NCBI GenBank assembly: GCA_016191245.1
Contig: JACPOY010000009.1
Coordinates: 90,488 to 154,487, forward strand
Reading direction: 5' to 3'
Source: Gammaproteobacteria bacterium
GTDB lineage: Bacteria > Pseudomonadota > Gammaproteobacteria > Berkiellales > Berkiellaceae
Length of the DNA stretch: 64,000 nt
Positions 18,441 through 28,301 of this stretch are shown one piece after another (position 1 is the stretch's first letter; each line of letters begins with the position of its first letter). The notes under the pieces were generated by a model. The model worked only from the letters and a program-made list of their open reading frames with translations, did no database searches and was not told where the DNA came from. A program made the position numbers and the translations under genes.

Positions 18441-19075
18441 AGTGAACCCAAGAATAAATCTTTTGATTCATTAATAATTTTATCTAGAGACGCTTTTAAA
18501 TTAAATTCTAAAAATTGCTTATCAGATTCAATTCGAAAGCTGTATTCTGGCAATTTTTCGTCTTTTTCAATTGTTATTTGCTTGTTATCTTCGAATTTTT
18601 GTTCTTTGACCAAAGCATTGAATAGTAGTTCATTACAATATATTTTTAGGGAACTTGTTTTTGCATCTATCAGTTCTAGTCCCCGACTTAGAATATTGTT
18701 CATAGGTTCAGTAGAGGTGTTAATTTTTTCAAAAATTATTTTTTCACATATCATTGAAATGAAAGAAAATGATCTATTTTTAAAATCACTATCAATGTTA
18801 TTTCTATGTTGCTCTAACGATAGGATTAATGTAGAAAGATTCTCAAGCTTCTTCTGCATTTCTTGAGTAGCTTGGGCAAGCCCTGCTTCATATCCTTTTT
18901 TTGAGCCATTTTCAAAATCTTTTTCAAACTGTTGCTTTTGCAAAGTCGTATTAATGATACTTTTTGCTTTTAATTTTTTGGAAGTGGTATGATGAGCATG
19001 TGTCATAAGACCAAACTCAGGTAATGGCCATACTTTTATTGCATCATTGTCTTTTGGAATAGATGATTGAGTCAT
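18437..19075 (-). CDS. fliH: Flagellar export regulator FliH
   Basis: A 212-residue protein with a variable N-terminus, a central coiled coil containing GSKKGYEAGLAQATQEMQKK (FliH glycine-repeat-type region) and a C-terminal domain that in the family binds FliI. It lies between fliG and fliI with 1-base and -4-base spacing. Sequence conservation in FliH is always low, so the position carries much of the weight. Confidence 0.9.
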   Translation of the reverse strand: MTQSSIPKDNDAIKVWPLPEFGLMTHAHHTTSKKLKAKSIINTTLQKQQFEKDFENGSKKGYEAGLAQATQEMQKKLENLSTLILSLEQHRNNIDSDFKNRSFSFISMICEKIIFEKINTSTEPMNNILSRGLELIDAKTSSLKIYCNELLFNALVKEQKFEDNKQITIEKDEKLPEYSFRIESDKQFLEFNLKASLDKIINESKDLFLGSL

Positions 19076-19076
19076 C

Positions 19077-20078
19077 TTAAATCATCTCCTCACTTCGTAC
19101 ACCTAAGGTTATCTTGCCAGCATCTGCTAAACCTTTAGCAATCGTTAAAATTTCTTTTTGTGCCTTCTCTACTTCGCTAATTCTCACGGGACCTTTGGCT
19201 TCTAAATCATCTTGAAGCAAAGCCGAGGCTCGTTTGGACATATTTTTGAATATTTTCGCTTTTACATCGGGTTCAGCACCCTTTAAGGCAACAACCAAAG
19301 TATCAGTTTTAATTTCACGAAGTAAGGTTTGAATACCTCTGTCATCAATATTCAAAAGATTATTAAAAACAAACATTAAATCTTGAATTTGGGTAGCCAA
19401 TTGTTCATCTTTCTCACGCAAAGCTTCCATGAGATCGGTCTCAATCGCAGGCTCTATGTAGTTTAAAATGTTAGCAGCACATTTTAAGCCACCGACAAGT
19501 TTAGGGTGAGTAACTTTTGATGCACTCATTTGTTTATCCATAATTCTATTTAATTCATCAAGTGCAGCGGGCTGAATAGATTCTTGCATTGAAATACGCA
19601 TAATAAGATCTAATCTTACTTTTTCATCTAAGCACATAACCACTTCTGCAGCTTGTTCAGGTTCAAGATAACTTAAAATAATTGCTTGGATCTGAGGATG
19701 CTCTAAGTGAATAATATCCGCTATCGATTTTGAATCCATCCATTTTAATGCATCTATCCCTGAATTATTGCCAACTAGAATTTTATCAATAATTGAATTA
19801 GCTCTATCTTCACCTAAGGCACCGATCATTACCTTTCTGATTTGTTCATCTTTATTTAAGCCGATACTGGTTTGGCTTTCAGTTTCTAAAATAAAGTCGT
19901 TGTAAATTTGATGAACTGTTTTGTTATCAACTTTATCAACATTCACCATGGCCATACCGAGTTTCTGCACCTCTTTGGGGCCCAAATATTTAAGAAGTTT
20001 TGCTGCATCATCTGAGTTTAAACTCATCATGAAAATAGCAGCACGTTCTAATGCCTCAGCTTCAGGACCCTTTTTCAT
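19077..20078 (-). CDS. fliG: Flagellar motor switch protein FliG
   Basis: FliG generates torque against the stator. The 333-residue protein shows the expected three-domain layout. The middle has EHPQIQAIILSYLEPEQAAE (EHPQ motif), and the C-terminal torque helix has LLREIKTDTLVVALKGAEPD with charged residues and MSKRASALLQDDLEAKGP. It overlaps fliF by 17 bases. Confidence 0.97.
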   Translation of the reverse strand: MKKGPEAEALERAAIFMMSLNSDDAAKLLKYLGPKEVQKLGMAMVNVDKVDNKTVHQIYNDFILETESQTSIGLNKDEQIRKVMIGALGEDRANSIIDKILVGNNSGIDALKWMDSKSIADIIHLEHPQIQAIILSYLEPEQAAEVVMCLDEKVRLDLIMRISMQESIQPAALDELNRIMDKQMSASKVTHPKLVGGLKCAANILNYIEPAIETDLMEALREKDEQLATQIQDLMFVFNNLLNIDDRGIQTLLREIKTDTLVVALKGAEPDVKAKIFKNMSKRASALLQDDLEAKGPVRISEVEKAQKEILTIAKGLADAGKITLGVRSEEMI

Positions 20079-21696
20079 TTTCGATTCCTACCCAACTTTT
20101 TATGACTTGAGCCGCTTTTTTAGGATCTTCATTAATCAATTCTTTGATTCTGATTTGATATTCACCTTCATTTAGTTTTCGCCCCTTACTATCCATGAGT
20201 ATATTTGAATCTTGTAGAGATATTTGTTTCATCATTTTTTGTTTAAAACTTGAAATGCTGGTCAAATTCTTAATAATAGGACGCAAAACTACAAAGATAA
20301 GAACTAATATCAACCCAGCAGCAAGAACTTGCTTAAGAATGGATACAATCATTGGATTATCCATCAATTTTGGCTGTGGTAAGGCTTCAATCGGTTCAAC
20401 CTGTGCAAAGGGCGAATTAATAATTGTGATTCTGTCTCCACGCTCTTTATCGTAACCAACCGCATCTTTCACCAAATTTTCAATTTTAGTTATTTCTTGC
20501 TCCGTTAATGGTGTTTTTGTTGGATTACCCTTATCGTCATATGTCACTTTATCATCAACGACAACGGCAACAGACAATCGAACAAGTTTGCCAGGAACAT
20601 TTACTTGATGCTTTATTTGTCTATCAATTTCAAAATTTCTTGTCGCTTGCTTATTTACACTAACACTAGATGGGTTTTCAACACCTTTAGCATTACCTTG
20701 TTGGGAAGGATTCGCTTTTTTAGCAGGAGTTGGTGCTCCTTGTGGTTGATTTGAAAGTGCTCCAGGAACACCACCAGATTGACCATCATCTGAAGACGTG
20801 CGTTCAATATCAGATATTTTTTCGCTTCTGATTGCAGTTTTTTGTGGATTAAAATTTTCCGATGTTTCCTCCAGTGAGGTAAAATCCATCACTGCGGTTA
20901 CTTCTGCTTTTACCCTATCATAACCTACTATAGGTGCTAGTAAATCATGCACTCTTTGTGAGTAAATTTTTTCTAATTTATGAGAATAATCTAATTGTTT
21001 AGCAGCCGCAGCAATTGTATCGTTACCAGCTGAGGAGAGCAGTTTACCATTTTGATCAATAACTGTAACATTTTGCGCCGATAAACCTTGAATACTGGAA
21101 GCAACAAGATGGGTGATGGCTGAGACTTGATCAGGTTCTAACTTATACCCACCATAAATATCAACAAAAACCGAAGCACTAGGTTCCTTTTTATCTTTTA
21201 AAAATGTGGTTTGTTTTGGAATAGCCAAGTGTACACGTGCTGACTTGATATGTTCAATTGAGGAAATTGTTCTTTCAAGTTCACCTTGCTGTGCACGAAC
21301 ATAACGTGCCCTTTCAAGCAGTTGACTTGCCCCAAACATAGAATCTTTATCTAGTATTTCAAAACCATTACCTGAATGACTTGGCACCCCAATACCTGCT
21401 AACTTAATTCTGGCTTCTTGAACTTTTGCGGCATCAACCAATACCACACCACTATTTTCATCTATTTTGTAAGGAATACCTGTTCTTTGTAATGCTTCAA
21501 CGACATCGCCTGAATCTCGAGCATTTAATTGAGAAAACAATGGTGCAAAATCTGGAGTTTTCGACCAAAGGGCGACATATATCCCTAAGGCAATGCTTGC
21601 AGCTAAACCCACTAACAAAATTAATTGTTTTGCTAAGGGAAGATCAAAAAATCCTTCCGCTGGGTTGCCGTTTGTTTCAAGTGTTTTTTCAGCCAT
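20062..21696 (-). CDS. fliF: Flagellar MS-ring protein FliF
   Basis: The 544-residue MS-ring protein has two membrane helices (LILLVGLAASIALGIYVALW near 29-48 and LAAGLILVLIFVVL near 445). The ring-building domains lie between them (YVRAQQGELERTISSIEHIK and RVHLAIPKQ, with EPSASVFVDIYGGYKL). A Gly/Pro/Ser-rich insertion occupies about 305-345. The C-terminal cytoplasmic tail would bind FliG. Confidence 0.97.
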   Translation of the reverse strand: MAEKTLETNGNPAEGFFDLPLAKQLILLVGLAASIALGIYVALWSKTPDFAPLFSQLNARDSGDVVEALQRTGIPYKIDENSGVVLVDAAKVQEARIKLAGIGVPSHSGNGFEILDKDSMFGASQLLERARYVRAQQGELERTISSIEHIKSARVHLAIPKQTTFLKDKKEPSASVFVDIYGGYKLEPDQVSAITHLVASSIQGLSAQNVTVIDQNGKLLSSAGNDTIAAAAKQLDYSHKLEKIYSQRVHDLLAPIVGYDRVKAEVTAVMDFTSLEETSENFNPQKTAIRSEKISDIERTSSDDGQSGGVPGALSNQPQGAPTPAKKANPSQQGNAKGVENPSSVSVNKQATRNFEIDRQIKHQVNVPGKLVRLSVAVVVDDKVTYDDKGNPTKTPLTEQEITKIENLVKDAVGYDKERGDRITIINSPFAQVEPIEALPQPKLMDNPMIVSILKQVLAAGLILVLIFVVLRPIIKNLTSISSFKQKMMKQISLQDSNILMDSKGRKLNEGEYQIRIKELINEDPKKAAQVIKSWVGIENEKGS

Positions 21697-21707
21697 TTTT
21701 TAGCCTC

Positions 21708-22037
21708 TTATATTGGCATATTCATTATTTCTTGATATGCACTCACCAAACGATTTCTTACTTGTGACATTGCTTGCAATGACACATTCGATTTTTGCAA
21801 TGCTACCATTACTTGCGTTAAATTGACTGACTCATCACCTGAATCAAATCTTACCGCTAGATCATTTGCTTCAACCTGGTATTGATTCACTTTATCAATT
21901 GCATTCTTTAACAAATTTCCAAATTCATTTTCAGTTGCATTCACTTGATTTGGGCTTATTTCATTATCCCTGGCCTTGGCTGCAAGCACCTTCATTTGTG
22001 TTAAAAGCTGATTAGTATCAATCTCGTTCATGATCAT
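21708..22037 (-). CDS. fliE: Flagellar hook-basal body protein FliE
   Basis: A 109-residue protein that joins the MS ring to the rod. The conserved C-terminal half is present: NLAVRFDSGDESVNLTQ-type sequence, VMVALQKSNVSLQAMSQVRN and a terminal LVSAYQEIMNMPI. It starts 10 bases after the fleR stop. Confidence 0.95.
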   Translation of the reverse strand: MIMNEIDTNQLLTQMKVLAAKARDNEISPNQVNATENEFGNLLKNAIDKVNQYQVEANDLAVRFDSGDESVNLTQVMVALQKSNVSLQAMSQVRNRLVSAYQEIMNMPI

Positions 22038-22047
22038 TCCCTTTAGT

Positions 22048-23367
22048 TTAGGAAAATATAATTCCCATTTTTTTCATCCGTGATAATTTGTATCTTAATG
22101 TTCTTGGACTAATACCAAGTTCATCGGCACTTGCATTACGATTGCCTGCATGCTTTTGCAACACTTTTAAAATTAAATCATTCTCTTTATCAATTAATTG
22201 ATCTGCTAAATCATTGTTATTTTCGTTGTCAGAAGATTCAAATACTTGTTCTTTTTCTTCAAATGATAAATCAGCGGCTTCAATAAGGTTATTTTTGGAT
22301 AATATAATGGCTCGTTGAATGACATTTTGTAGTTCTCTAATATTGCCAGGCCATGAATAGCTTACTAGTTTCTTTTTAGCATCCATCGACAAGCTAAATT
22401 TAGGGTTGTCATGGGTATATTTTTGAATAAAATATGTTGATAATGGTATAATATCATCAAGTCGAGATCTTAATGGTGGAATATGTAAGGGAAATACATT
22501 CAATCGGAAATATAAATCCTTTCTAAAAGTCCCTTCTGCTACTTCTTGAGCTAATTTTCGGTTTGTCGTCGCAATGATTCTAACATCAAGTTTGGTCATT
22601 TTCTTAGCCCCCAAACGTTCGACTTCTCTTTCTTGCAAGACTCTTAATAATTTCGCTTGCAAAAACAAAGGCATTTCTGAAATTTCATCCAATAAAATGG
22701 TGCCATTATTACCTTGTTCAAGCTTACCCATCGTTGATTGATAAGCTCCTGTAAATGCACCTTTTTCATATCCGAATAAAATCGATTCCAGCATATTCTC
22801 TGGAATAGCAGCACAGTTAATTGCGACAAATGGATGCGCTTTTCTTTTAGAAGTATTATGAATATATTGTGCAAATATCTCTTTACCCGTTCCACTTTCG
22901 CCGCTAATCAGTACTGATGCATCTGATTGAGCTACTTGGGTTGCCAAATCAACAATTTTTTTCGTTTGATTATCCTCATGAATAATATTATCTTGAGTGA
23001 TACTTGAAGATTTGGTAATTGCATTCACTTTATGAATTAAATCGTTGGCATTAAACGGTTTTGTAATATAATCAACCGCGCCATTTTGAATAGCACTTAC
23101 TGCATCGGCAACTTTTCCATAAGCCGTCATTAAGATCACGGCCATCTCTTGGAAATTTTTCTTTACGTTTTGCAATAACTCAATTCCATTCATTTTGCCC
23201 AAGTTTACATCTGAGACCATAATATTGAATTTCTTGATTTTAATCATCTCAAGTGCAAGTTCAGCGCTAAGAGCCGTTTCAACATTAAAACCTGCATTTT
23301 TCAATGTGATCCTCAATGCTTCTAAGAGATCTTGATCATCTTCAACAATAAGAATTCGATTATCCAA
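22048..23367 (-). CDS. fleR: Sigma54-dependent response regulator FleR
   Basis: The 439-residue NtrC-class regulator has a receiver domain (acceptor Asp53 in MVSDVNLG; acidic pair VEDD; Lys in DYITKPF), an AAA+ domain with [12 protein letters not shown] and the sigma54-contacting GAFTGA loop ([11 protein letters not shown]), and a Fis-type DNA-binding C-terminus (NRNASADELGISPRTLRYKL). It starts one base after fleS and should act as the second-tier flagellar activator. Confidence 0.95.
   Translation of the reverse strand: MDNRILIVEDDQDLLEALRITLKNAGFNVETALSAELALEMIKIKKFNIMVSDVNLGKMNGIELLQNVKKNFQEMAVILMTAYGKVADAVSAIQNGAVDYITKPFNANDLIHKVNAITKSSSITQDNIIHEDNQTKKIVDLATQVAQSDASVLISGESGTGKEIFAQYIHNTSKRKAHPFVAINCAAIPENMLESILFGYEKGAFTGAYQSTMGKLEQGNNGTILLDEISEMPLFLQAKLLRVLQEREVERLGAKKMTKLDVRIIATTNRKLAQEVAEGTFRKDLYFRLNVFPLHIPPLRSRLDDIIPLSTYFIQKYTHDNPKFSLSMDAKKKLVSYSWPGNIRELQNVIQRAIILSKNNLIEAADLSFEEKEQVFESSDNENNNDLADQLIDKENDLILKVLQKHAGNRNASADELGISPRTLRYKLSRMKKMGIIFS
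22132..22147 (-). promoter_or_regulatory. Possible sigma54 promoter for fliE operon, inside fleR
   Basis: The minus strand reads AGGCAA-TCGTA-ATGCA, with correct GG-to-GC spacing and matches at GGCA and TGCA. It would start transcription about 80 bases before fliE. It lies in the codons for the Fis-type helix-turn-helix of fleR, so the match may be due to coding constraint. Confidence 0.35.
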
Positions 23368-23368
23368 G

Positions 23369-24388
23369 TCATTTATCCTTTAACATAGGTAAAATTACTG
23401 AAATTCTTGTATATTGATTCACCACTGATTCAATCTTAATTTGCCCTTGATGAGCTTCGACAATGGATTTTGCAATTGACAATCCCAGACCTGTTCCATT
23501 ATCTTTAGTCGTAAAAAAGCCTTCATTAATTTTAGCTATATTTGTCGCATTGATACCTTCACCATAATCAGTAAATTCAATAATGGTTTTCTCGTCTTTG
23601 ATGGACAAGATGATATCAATATAATTTTTGTTGCATTTACTACTTGCCTGTATCGCATTTTCAATAATATTATTAAATGCACCACATAAAGATTGTTCAT
23701 TACCATAGAGCGACATGCCATTGAAATCGTGAACTTTTACATTCACTGATACTGCTGGGTATAATTCTTGAAAACTATCACGAATTTCATGAAGTTTATG
23801 AACAATATCTATCTTTTCAAATATCTTTTCGCCACCTTTATAGACAAGCAATACATCATCAAGTTGTTGCTTAATAATGTTTAATTGCGAGAGGATCTTT
23901 TCTTGATAGAGAAAAATATCTTCTCTATTTACATTATCCAAACATAGATTATTTACGTACAATATGGCTGTTGCCAACGGAGTGCGTAGTTGATGAGCTA
24001 AAGAGGCAGATAATTTACCAATCGAATCCAGCTTTTCTAATTGAATCTTACTTTCATTGTTTTGTTTTAGCTCTGATTCATCAATTAAAAGTACAAGCTG
24101 GCCTTTACTATGGGGCAAACTTTGGGTTTTGATTACAATATGTTTTCCAGAATGGCACAATATATAATCACCATTATCAGCTACGGCTTTAATATTCGCT
24201 TTAAGTGCATTTGTCCAGGTTTCACCTGTTGTGTGCTTGCTGAACAAATCATTCGCTATAACATTGCTATATCGAATAACCCCATATTCATCAATGACGA
24301 TAACCCCGGCTGGAATAGCCTCAAGCCACTCAATGGATGACACGTGGTTCATCATGTCGTAATGGTTTATCTCTTTTTGTAAATACAT
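23369..24388 (-). CDS. fleS: Sensor histidine kinase FleS
   Basis: A soluble kinase with a PAS domain (IPAGVIVIDEYGVIRYSN), a HisKA domain (phospho-His in LSASLAHQLRTPLA) and an HATPase domain (NIIENAIQA, DYGEGI, GTGLGLSIAKSIVEAH). It has no membrane helix, like Pseudomonas FleS. The longest frame begins at 24,442, but a sigma54 promoter (24,426-24,441) overlaps that start, so I place the start at ATG 24,388 (about 339 residues). Its ribosome site is weak, and ATG 24,355/24,352 are alternatives. Confidence 0.9.
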   Translation of the reverse strand: MYLQKEINHYDMMNHVSSIEWLEAIPAGVIVIDEYGVIRYSNVIANDLFSKHTTGETWTNALKANIKAVADNGDYILCHSGKHIVIKTQSLPHSKGQLVLLIDESELKQNNESKIQLEKLDSIGKLSASLAHQLRTPLATAILYVNNLCLDNVNREDIFLYQEKILSQLNIIKQQLDDVLLVYKGGEKIFEKIDIVHKLHEIRDSFQELYPAVSVNVKVHDFNGMSLYGNEQSLCGAFNNIIENAIQASSKCNKNYIDIILSIKDEKTIIEFTDYGEGINATNIAKINEGFFTTKDNGTGLGLSIAKSIVEAHQGQIKIESVVNQYTRISVILPMLKDK

Positions 24389-24425
24389 TTTCTTTAAATA
24401 AGTTATTGTGTATTGGTAACAGACT

Positions 24426-24441
24426 TGCAAAACCCGTACCA
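24426..24441 (-). promoter_or_regulatory. Sigma54 -24/-12 promoter of fleSR
   Basis: The minus strand reads TGGTAC-GGGTT-TTGCA, close to consensus with exact spacing. Predicted initiation near 24,415 gives a short leader before fleS ATG 24,388. In Pseudomonas, fleSR is transcribed by sigma54 with FleQ, and fleQ lies immediately upstream here. Confidence 0.75.
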
Positions 24442-24508
24442 ATATAAAATATATTTAAATCAATGGGTTATTGTTGTTAATTATTTAGATGTCAAAATAT
24501 TGTCAATA

Positions 24509-25531
24509 CTATTTTTCAATACTAAATTTTTTCATTTTTTCGATAAGCGTTGTTCTTCTCATCCCCAACTTTTCTGCCGCATGTGAGACGATCCCATTGG
24601 TTCTTTCCAACGCTTCTTTGATGAAGGAGTGTTCAATTTGATACAGCATTTCTCTTAAGTTAATATCTTGACTCACACTGAAGTTATTAACAAGCACTTT
24701 TTCTGACATCGCCATATTTTTTAAAGCTACCTGCGACATATCAGTATTTTCACGAATTTGGTATTTTTCAGGCAATTGCTCAAAATCAACAGTTTCATTA
24801 GGATAGAGTACAGTTAATCTTTCTATTAGATTAGACAATTCTCGAATATTTCCATGCCATTTACATTGCAGTAATGAGTCCATCGCTTTATTGGAAATCT
24901 TGATCTCAGCATTGGTTTCTTGTTTACATTTTGCAATTAAATCATGCACAATTGCCGGAATATCTTCTAATCTGTCTCGAAGGCTTGGCATCTCTATAGG
25001 AAATACATTTAAGCGATAAAATAAATCTTCTCGAAATCCACCCTTCTTAATTTCTTCTTCAAGCTCTCTATGCGTTGCAGCAATTATTCTAACATCAACT
25101 TTGATAGATTTATTACTACCTACTCTTTCAAATACTTTTTCTTGAATAACGCGCAGAATTTTAACTTGCATCGACAAAGGCATATCACCAATTTCATCTA
25201 AAAATATAGTGCCACCTTGTGCTAATTCAAAACGTCCCATTCTAGAAGTGATTGCCCCAGTGAAAGCGCCCTTTTCATGACCAAATAATTCACTTTCAAG
25301 AAGATCTGTTGGAATAGCGCCACAATTGACAGGAACAAATGGTTTATTTTTTCGACTGGAAAGGCTATGAATTAATCGACCAGCAATTTCTTTACCTGTA
25401 CCAGATTCACCAGTGATCAACACATTCACATCGGTGGGTGATACCTGTTGAATGACTTTTTTCAACTGTTGTATTTTAGAACTATTACCACTAATTTCAA
25501 CAGTAGCAATAGAGCCGGTTCCTTCAAGCAT
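24509..25531 (-). CDS. fleQ: Short FleQ-type sigma54 activator without N-terminal regulatory domain
   Basis: A 340-residue sigma54 activator consisting only of an AAA+ domain ([47 protein letters not shown]) and a Fis-type HTH ([20 protein letters not shown]). Pseudomonas FleQ is about 490 residues, with a FleQ-specific N-terminal domain before the AAA+ module. Here only about 20 residues precede it. The position before fleSR and the absence of another candidate support FleQ as the master regulator. Cyclic-di-GMP binding cannot be judged. Confidence 0.85.
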   Translation of the reverse strand: MLEGTGSIATVEISGNSSKIQQLKKVIQQVSPTDVNVLITGESGTGKEIAGRLIHSLSSRKNKPFVPVNCGAIPTDLLESELFGHEKGAFTGAITSRMGRFELAQGGTIFLDEIGDMPLSMQVKILRVIQEKVFERVGSNKSIKVDVRIIAATHRELEEEIKKGGFREDLFYRLNVFPIEMPSLRDRLEDIPAIVHDLIAKCKQETNAEIKISNKAMDSLLQCKWHGNIRELSNLIERLTVLYPNETVDFEQLPEKYQIRENTDMSQVALKNMAMSEKVLVNNFSVSQDINLREMLYQIEHSFIKEALERTNGIVSHAAEKLGMRRTTLIEKMKKFSIEK

Positions 25532-25622
25532 GGTAATTCGATATCCCTATTATTGTTTTCTTTCCATGACCTACTACCAAACGCAGTACAGATAAAGGCT
25601 AGATTTCAAAACACTTAGTTAA

Positions 25623-25652
25623 GTAATAGTTCTTGTCATTGGGCTATGTCAA
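25623..25652 (-). promoter_or_regulatory. Sigma70-like promoter of fleQ
   Basis: The minus strand has TTGACA (25,652-25,647), an 18-base spacer and TATTAC (25,628-25,623), about 85 bases upstream of fleQ. Two further TGACA copies flank the -35 box (TTGACAAAAATTTGACA and AATGACAAG) and might be binding repeats. A vegetative promoter is expected for the top-tier regulator. Confidence 0.5.
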
Positions 25653-25714
25653 ATTTTTGTCAACAGGCTGGTACTGTTCTTTTAAGAAGGAGTGAAAGTT
25701 ATGGCTGAGCTTAT

Positions 25715-25996
25715 TCAGATGTTATTTTGGTAAATTTGGTTTGCATTTTGATGTTTTCTGACATCTCTAATTTTGCTTGCAAGTAAATTGTTTTTAAGTT
25801 CGGTTTCCTTTATCAAAGTATTTACTTCGTTTAGCACTTTCAAAATCAGTTCCTTTTTACAATCATGAGATTTAAAATACTCACTGATGGCATAAATATT
25901 TTCCATTGAGTTAACGAAACTTTCATAATCATCATTATTGATTAACAATCTTGCAGATTGAAGTTGTTGCAAAATATCTTCAATTTCTTTACTCAT
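25715..25996 (-). CDS. fliT: FliT-like flagellar chaperone
   Basis: A 93-residue, mainly helical, charged protein (EIEDILQQLQSARLLINN, KVLNEVNTLIKETELKNN) located 2 bases after fliS. FliT is the export chaperone for FliD and is typically about 100-120 residues with poor conservation. The assignment rests on position, size and helical character. Confidence 0.65.
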   Translation of the reverse strand: MSKEIEDILQQLQSARLLINNDDYESFVNSMENIYAISEYFKSHDCKKELILKVLNEVNTLIKETELKNNLLASKIRDVRKHQNANQIYQNNI

Positions 25997-25998
25997 TA

Positions 25999-26406
25999 TT
26001 ATTCACCGCCTTCATTTTTTTGTAAGTTTGAAGGCACTTTATCCCACCCTTCTTTAATTGTGATTAACACTTTCATCACTTCATCTATCTTATGAACATC
26101 ATTTTGCAAATTTGCTTCCAATAATGTGTTTAACATATAAGCATAGAGATTATATAAATTTTCGGCTATCTCGCCGCCTTGCTCTTTATCTAAGCTTGTT
26201 TGCAAAGCTTCAATAATCGATAATGCTAAACTTATATTAACTCCTTTATCATGAACATTATTTCTTTCCATAAAACCTTTAGCTAGTGCCATTTTTTCAA
26301 GCGCATTTTCCATCAATATCTGAATAAGTCGATGTGGATCAGCGTCAACCACACTGGTTTGTGCGGATACACTTTTATAGCGTTTGGCTGCATTATTGGG
26401 GTTCAT
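25999..26406 (-). CDS. fliS: Flagellin export chaperone FliS
   Basis: The 135-residue protein shows the FliS pattern: SVSAQTSVVDADPHRLIQIL near the N-terminus, then LSIIEALQTSLDKEQGGEIA and NLYNLYAYMLNTLLEAN. FliS binds the flagellin C-terminus before export. It follows fliD by 17 bases. Confidence 0.95.
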   Translation of the reverse strand: MNPNNAAKRYKSVSAQTSVVDADPHRLIQILMENALEKMALAKGFMERNNVHDKGVNISLALSIIEALQTSLDKEQGGEIAENLYNLYAYMLNTLLEANLQNDVHKIDEVMKVLITIKEGWDKVPSNLQKNEGGE

Positions 26407-26423
26407 TGGAATTCCTTGTACAA

Positions 26424-27833
26424 TTATTTTCTAAACATCATGGGTTGTGGTAAATTTTCCAACTGTGTTTCAAGATATTCACTTAATGATCGTAATCTTG
26501 CAACAATCGAATCCATTGCAATAAATTGTGTAATCAATCTTTTTTCTAAACTCTTCAGGTGACGCTCAAGATTAATCCGCTGCTCAGTAATAACCTCTAT
26601 GCTTTTACTCAAACCATCTGTTCTGGTTTGCAAAATACCATTTACTTCAACGTAATTTTCTAAAAATGATTCCATATTATTCACTACGCCAGTAGTGTGA
26701 TCCATAAATAATTGCCCAACAGCATCAAAGTTTGTATTCAACGCTTCTGTGAGTTGTGAATCATCAATAATGAGATTACCTGTATATTGATCTGAGGTAA
26801 TACCTATTTGAGATAACGTAGTAAAACCAGCTGGTTGCGAAGTAACTATCTCTGTAATAATTCTTCGCATTTGAAACTCAATCCCCCTTAACGTGGAATC
26901 ACCAATTAAAATACCTGTCGTACTCTTGGCATTTTTATTTTGTTCATACTGAGTCAATTTTTTTACTGACTCAAAAACATTGTTATAACTATCGACAAAT
27001 TCCTTGATAGCTAATTTTGCCCTATCCACATCTACATTAATCGACAATGTAATAGGAGAGTTTTCATTGGTTGCAACAAGCTCAATCTCTACGCCATTGA
27101 TTGCGTTTTTTATCACATTGTAATCACTGGTAACGGATACGCCTTCAATTTTAACAAGAGCATCTCTTGGCGATTGTAATAAGGTTAAATTATTTGAAGC
27201 TAATCGGGATAAACCACTTGCATCAGTATTATTGCTATCACCATCATTTGTTACCGATACTGTAAAGGCATTATTTGTTCCGGTAAGTGAAGAAAACACG
27301 ATACTTGTTCCAGCATCAGAGGTAATGAGGCTTGAAGAAATACCCGTACTCCCTGATGCCGCATTAATAGTATTACTGATCCCTTGCAATGTTTGATTAG
27401 CCGTTGTGATATCAAATGAATACTGTGCCAATCCAATGGTAAATGTTAATGTGCCAGTACCTACCGTCGAATAAGTTTGAGCGAAATTAGCTGAACCAGA
27501 TTTTTGAGAAAGTGCTAATTGTATCACTTCGATTGAATAATTACCTGGCGTTGCTTGTGCAGTAGCCGTAGCACTTATTATTTCAACGTTATTCAAATTG
27601 GGAGCGGTCGCTTGTCGCATTTCAAACTGATTGACACTTTCAAGCTGTGTCAATTTATCAGCAAATTCAGACATTGCACTTTTTAAAGTGCCATAAGCCG
27701 TAATTTTAGCAAGGCAGGATGCTTCATCAGAATCAAACTTCTTGATTTTTTCTTTACTTTCAGATTCTATAAGCTTATCGACCAATTCTTTGACATCAAT
27801 TCCTGAGCCGATACCGCTGGATGTAATATTCAT
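26424..27833 (-). CDS. fliD: Filament cap protein FliD
   Basis: The 469-residue cap protein has the N-terminal motif SSGIGSGIDVKELVDKLIES and the C-terminal coiled-coil motif RTDGLSKSIEVITEQRINLE. Between them are Thr/Ser/Ala-rich beta domains (about 75-330). The size is typical. It is followed by its probable chaperone gene fliT after fliS. Confidence 0.96.
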   Translation of the reverse strand: MNITSSGIGSGIDVKELVDKLIESESKEKIKKFDSDEASCLAKITAYGTLKSAMSEFADKLTQLESVNQFEMRQATAPNLNNVEIISATATAQATPGNYSIEVIQLALSQKSGSANFAQTYSTVGTGTLTFTIGLAQYSFDITTANQTLQGISNTINAASGSTGISSSLITSDAGTSIVFSSLTGTNNAFTVSVTNDGDSNNTDASGLSRLASNNLTLLQSPRDALVKIEGVSVTSDYNVIKNAINGVEIELVATNENSPITLSINVDVDRAKLAIKEFVDSYNNVFESVKKLTQYEQNKNAKSTTGILIGDSTLRGIEFQMRRIITEIVTSQPAGFTTLSQIGITSDQYTGNLIIDDSQLTEALNTNFDAVGQLFMDHTTGVVNNMESFLENYVEVNGILQTRTDGLSKSIEVITEQRINLERHLKSLEKRLITQFIAMDSIVARLRSLSEYLETQLENLPQPMMFRK

Positions 27834-27862
27834 TATTCCCTCTGAACCTTTAAGCTATCCTT

Positions 27863-28237
27863 TTATACATCTCTTTCTATTAAAGCTAACTTTTGATTAC
27901 GCAAATTTTGAGCCAATTTAATTAACTCAGCTATTGTTATATCTTTTATCAGCTCATGAGTTTGTGAATTAATGATACAAATTTTCTTGTTTTCATTTCT
28001 ATTATTCATTAAAACCAGCAAATTCTGCTGCAAACCACACAACAAGGCATTTACTTCATTTACTACTTTTAGAAGAGTCTCTTCATCAATATCTTGAAAA
28101 AGCGGTTCATTTTTTTGCTCATTTTTATCTTGATGAGGCAAATCTTGATATTTAGCGGCTAAAGATTTCCTATAAATATCATCAGAAGCAACTGTACTCA
28201 TTGGAAATGATGGTGGTACAACTTTACCCATAATCAT
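27863..28237 (-). CDS. flaG: FlaG-family protein
   Basis: A 124-residue protein with a disordered N-terminus and the FlaG-type C-terminal domain (NKKICIINSQTHELIKDITI followed by AELIKLAQNL). FlaG influences filament length in several bacteria. It sits between fliC and fliD, the usual place in polar flagellates. Two alternative Met codons at the start (M1, M3) are possible. Confidence 0.85.
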   Translation of the reverse strand: MIMGKVVPPSFPMSTVASDDIYRKSLAAKYQDLPHQDKNEQKNEPLFQDIDEETLLKVVNEVNALLCGLQQNLLVLMNNRNENKKICIINSQTHELIKDITIAELIKLAQNLRNQKLALIERDV

Positions 28238-28250
28238 TATCCTTATAATG

Positions 28251-28282
28251 AAAAAACAGAAGCACTCAAATGAGTACTTCTG
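28251..28282 (-). terminator. Intrinsic terminator of fliC
   Basis: On the minus strand a stem of 11-12 pairs with one G-U (CAGAAGTACTC against GAGTGCTTCTG) closes on a tiny AT loop and is followed by TTTTTT. It begins 20 bases after the fliC stop and precedes flaG, so it should separate abundant flagellin mRNA from flaG-fliDST. Confidence 0.9.
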
Positions 28283-28301
28283 TTCTTAACAATCAAACTA
28301 C

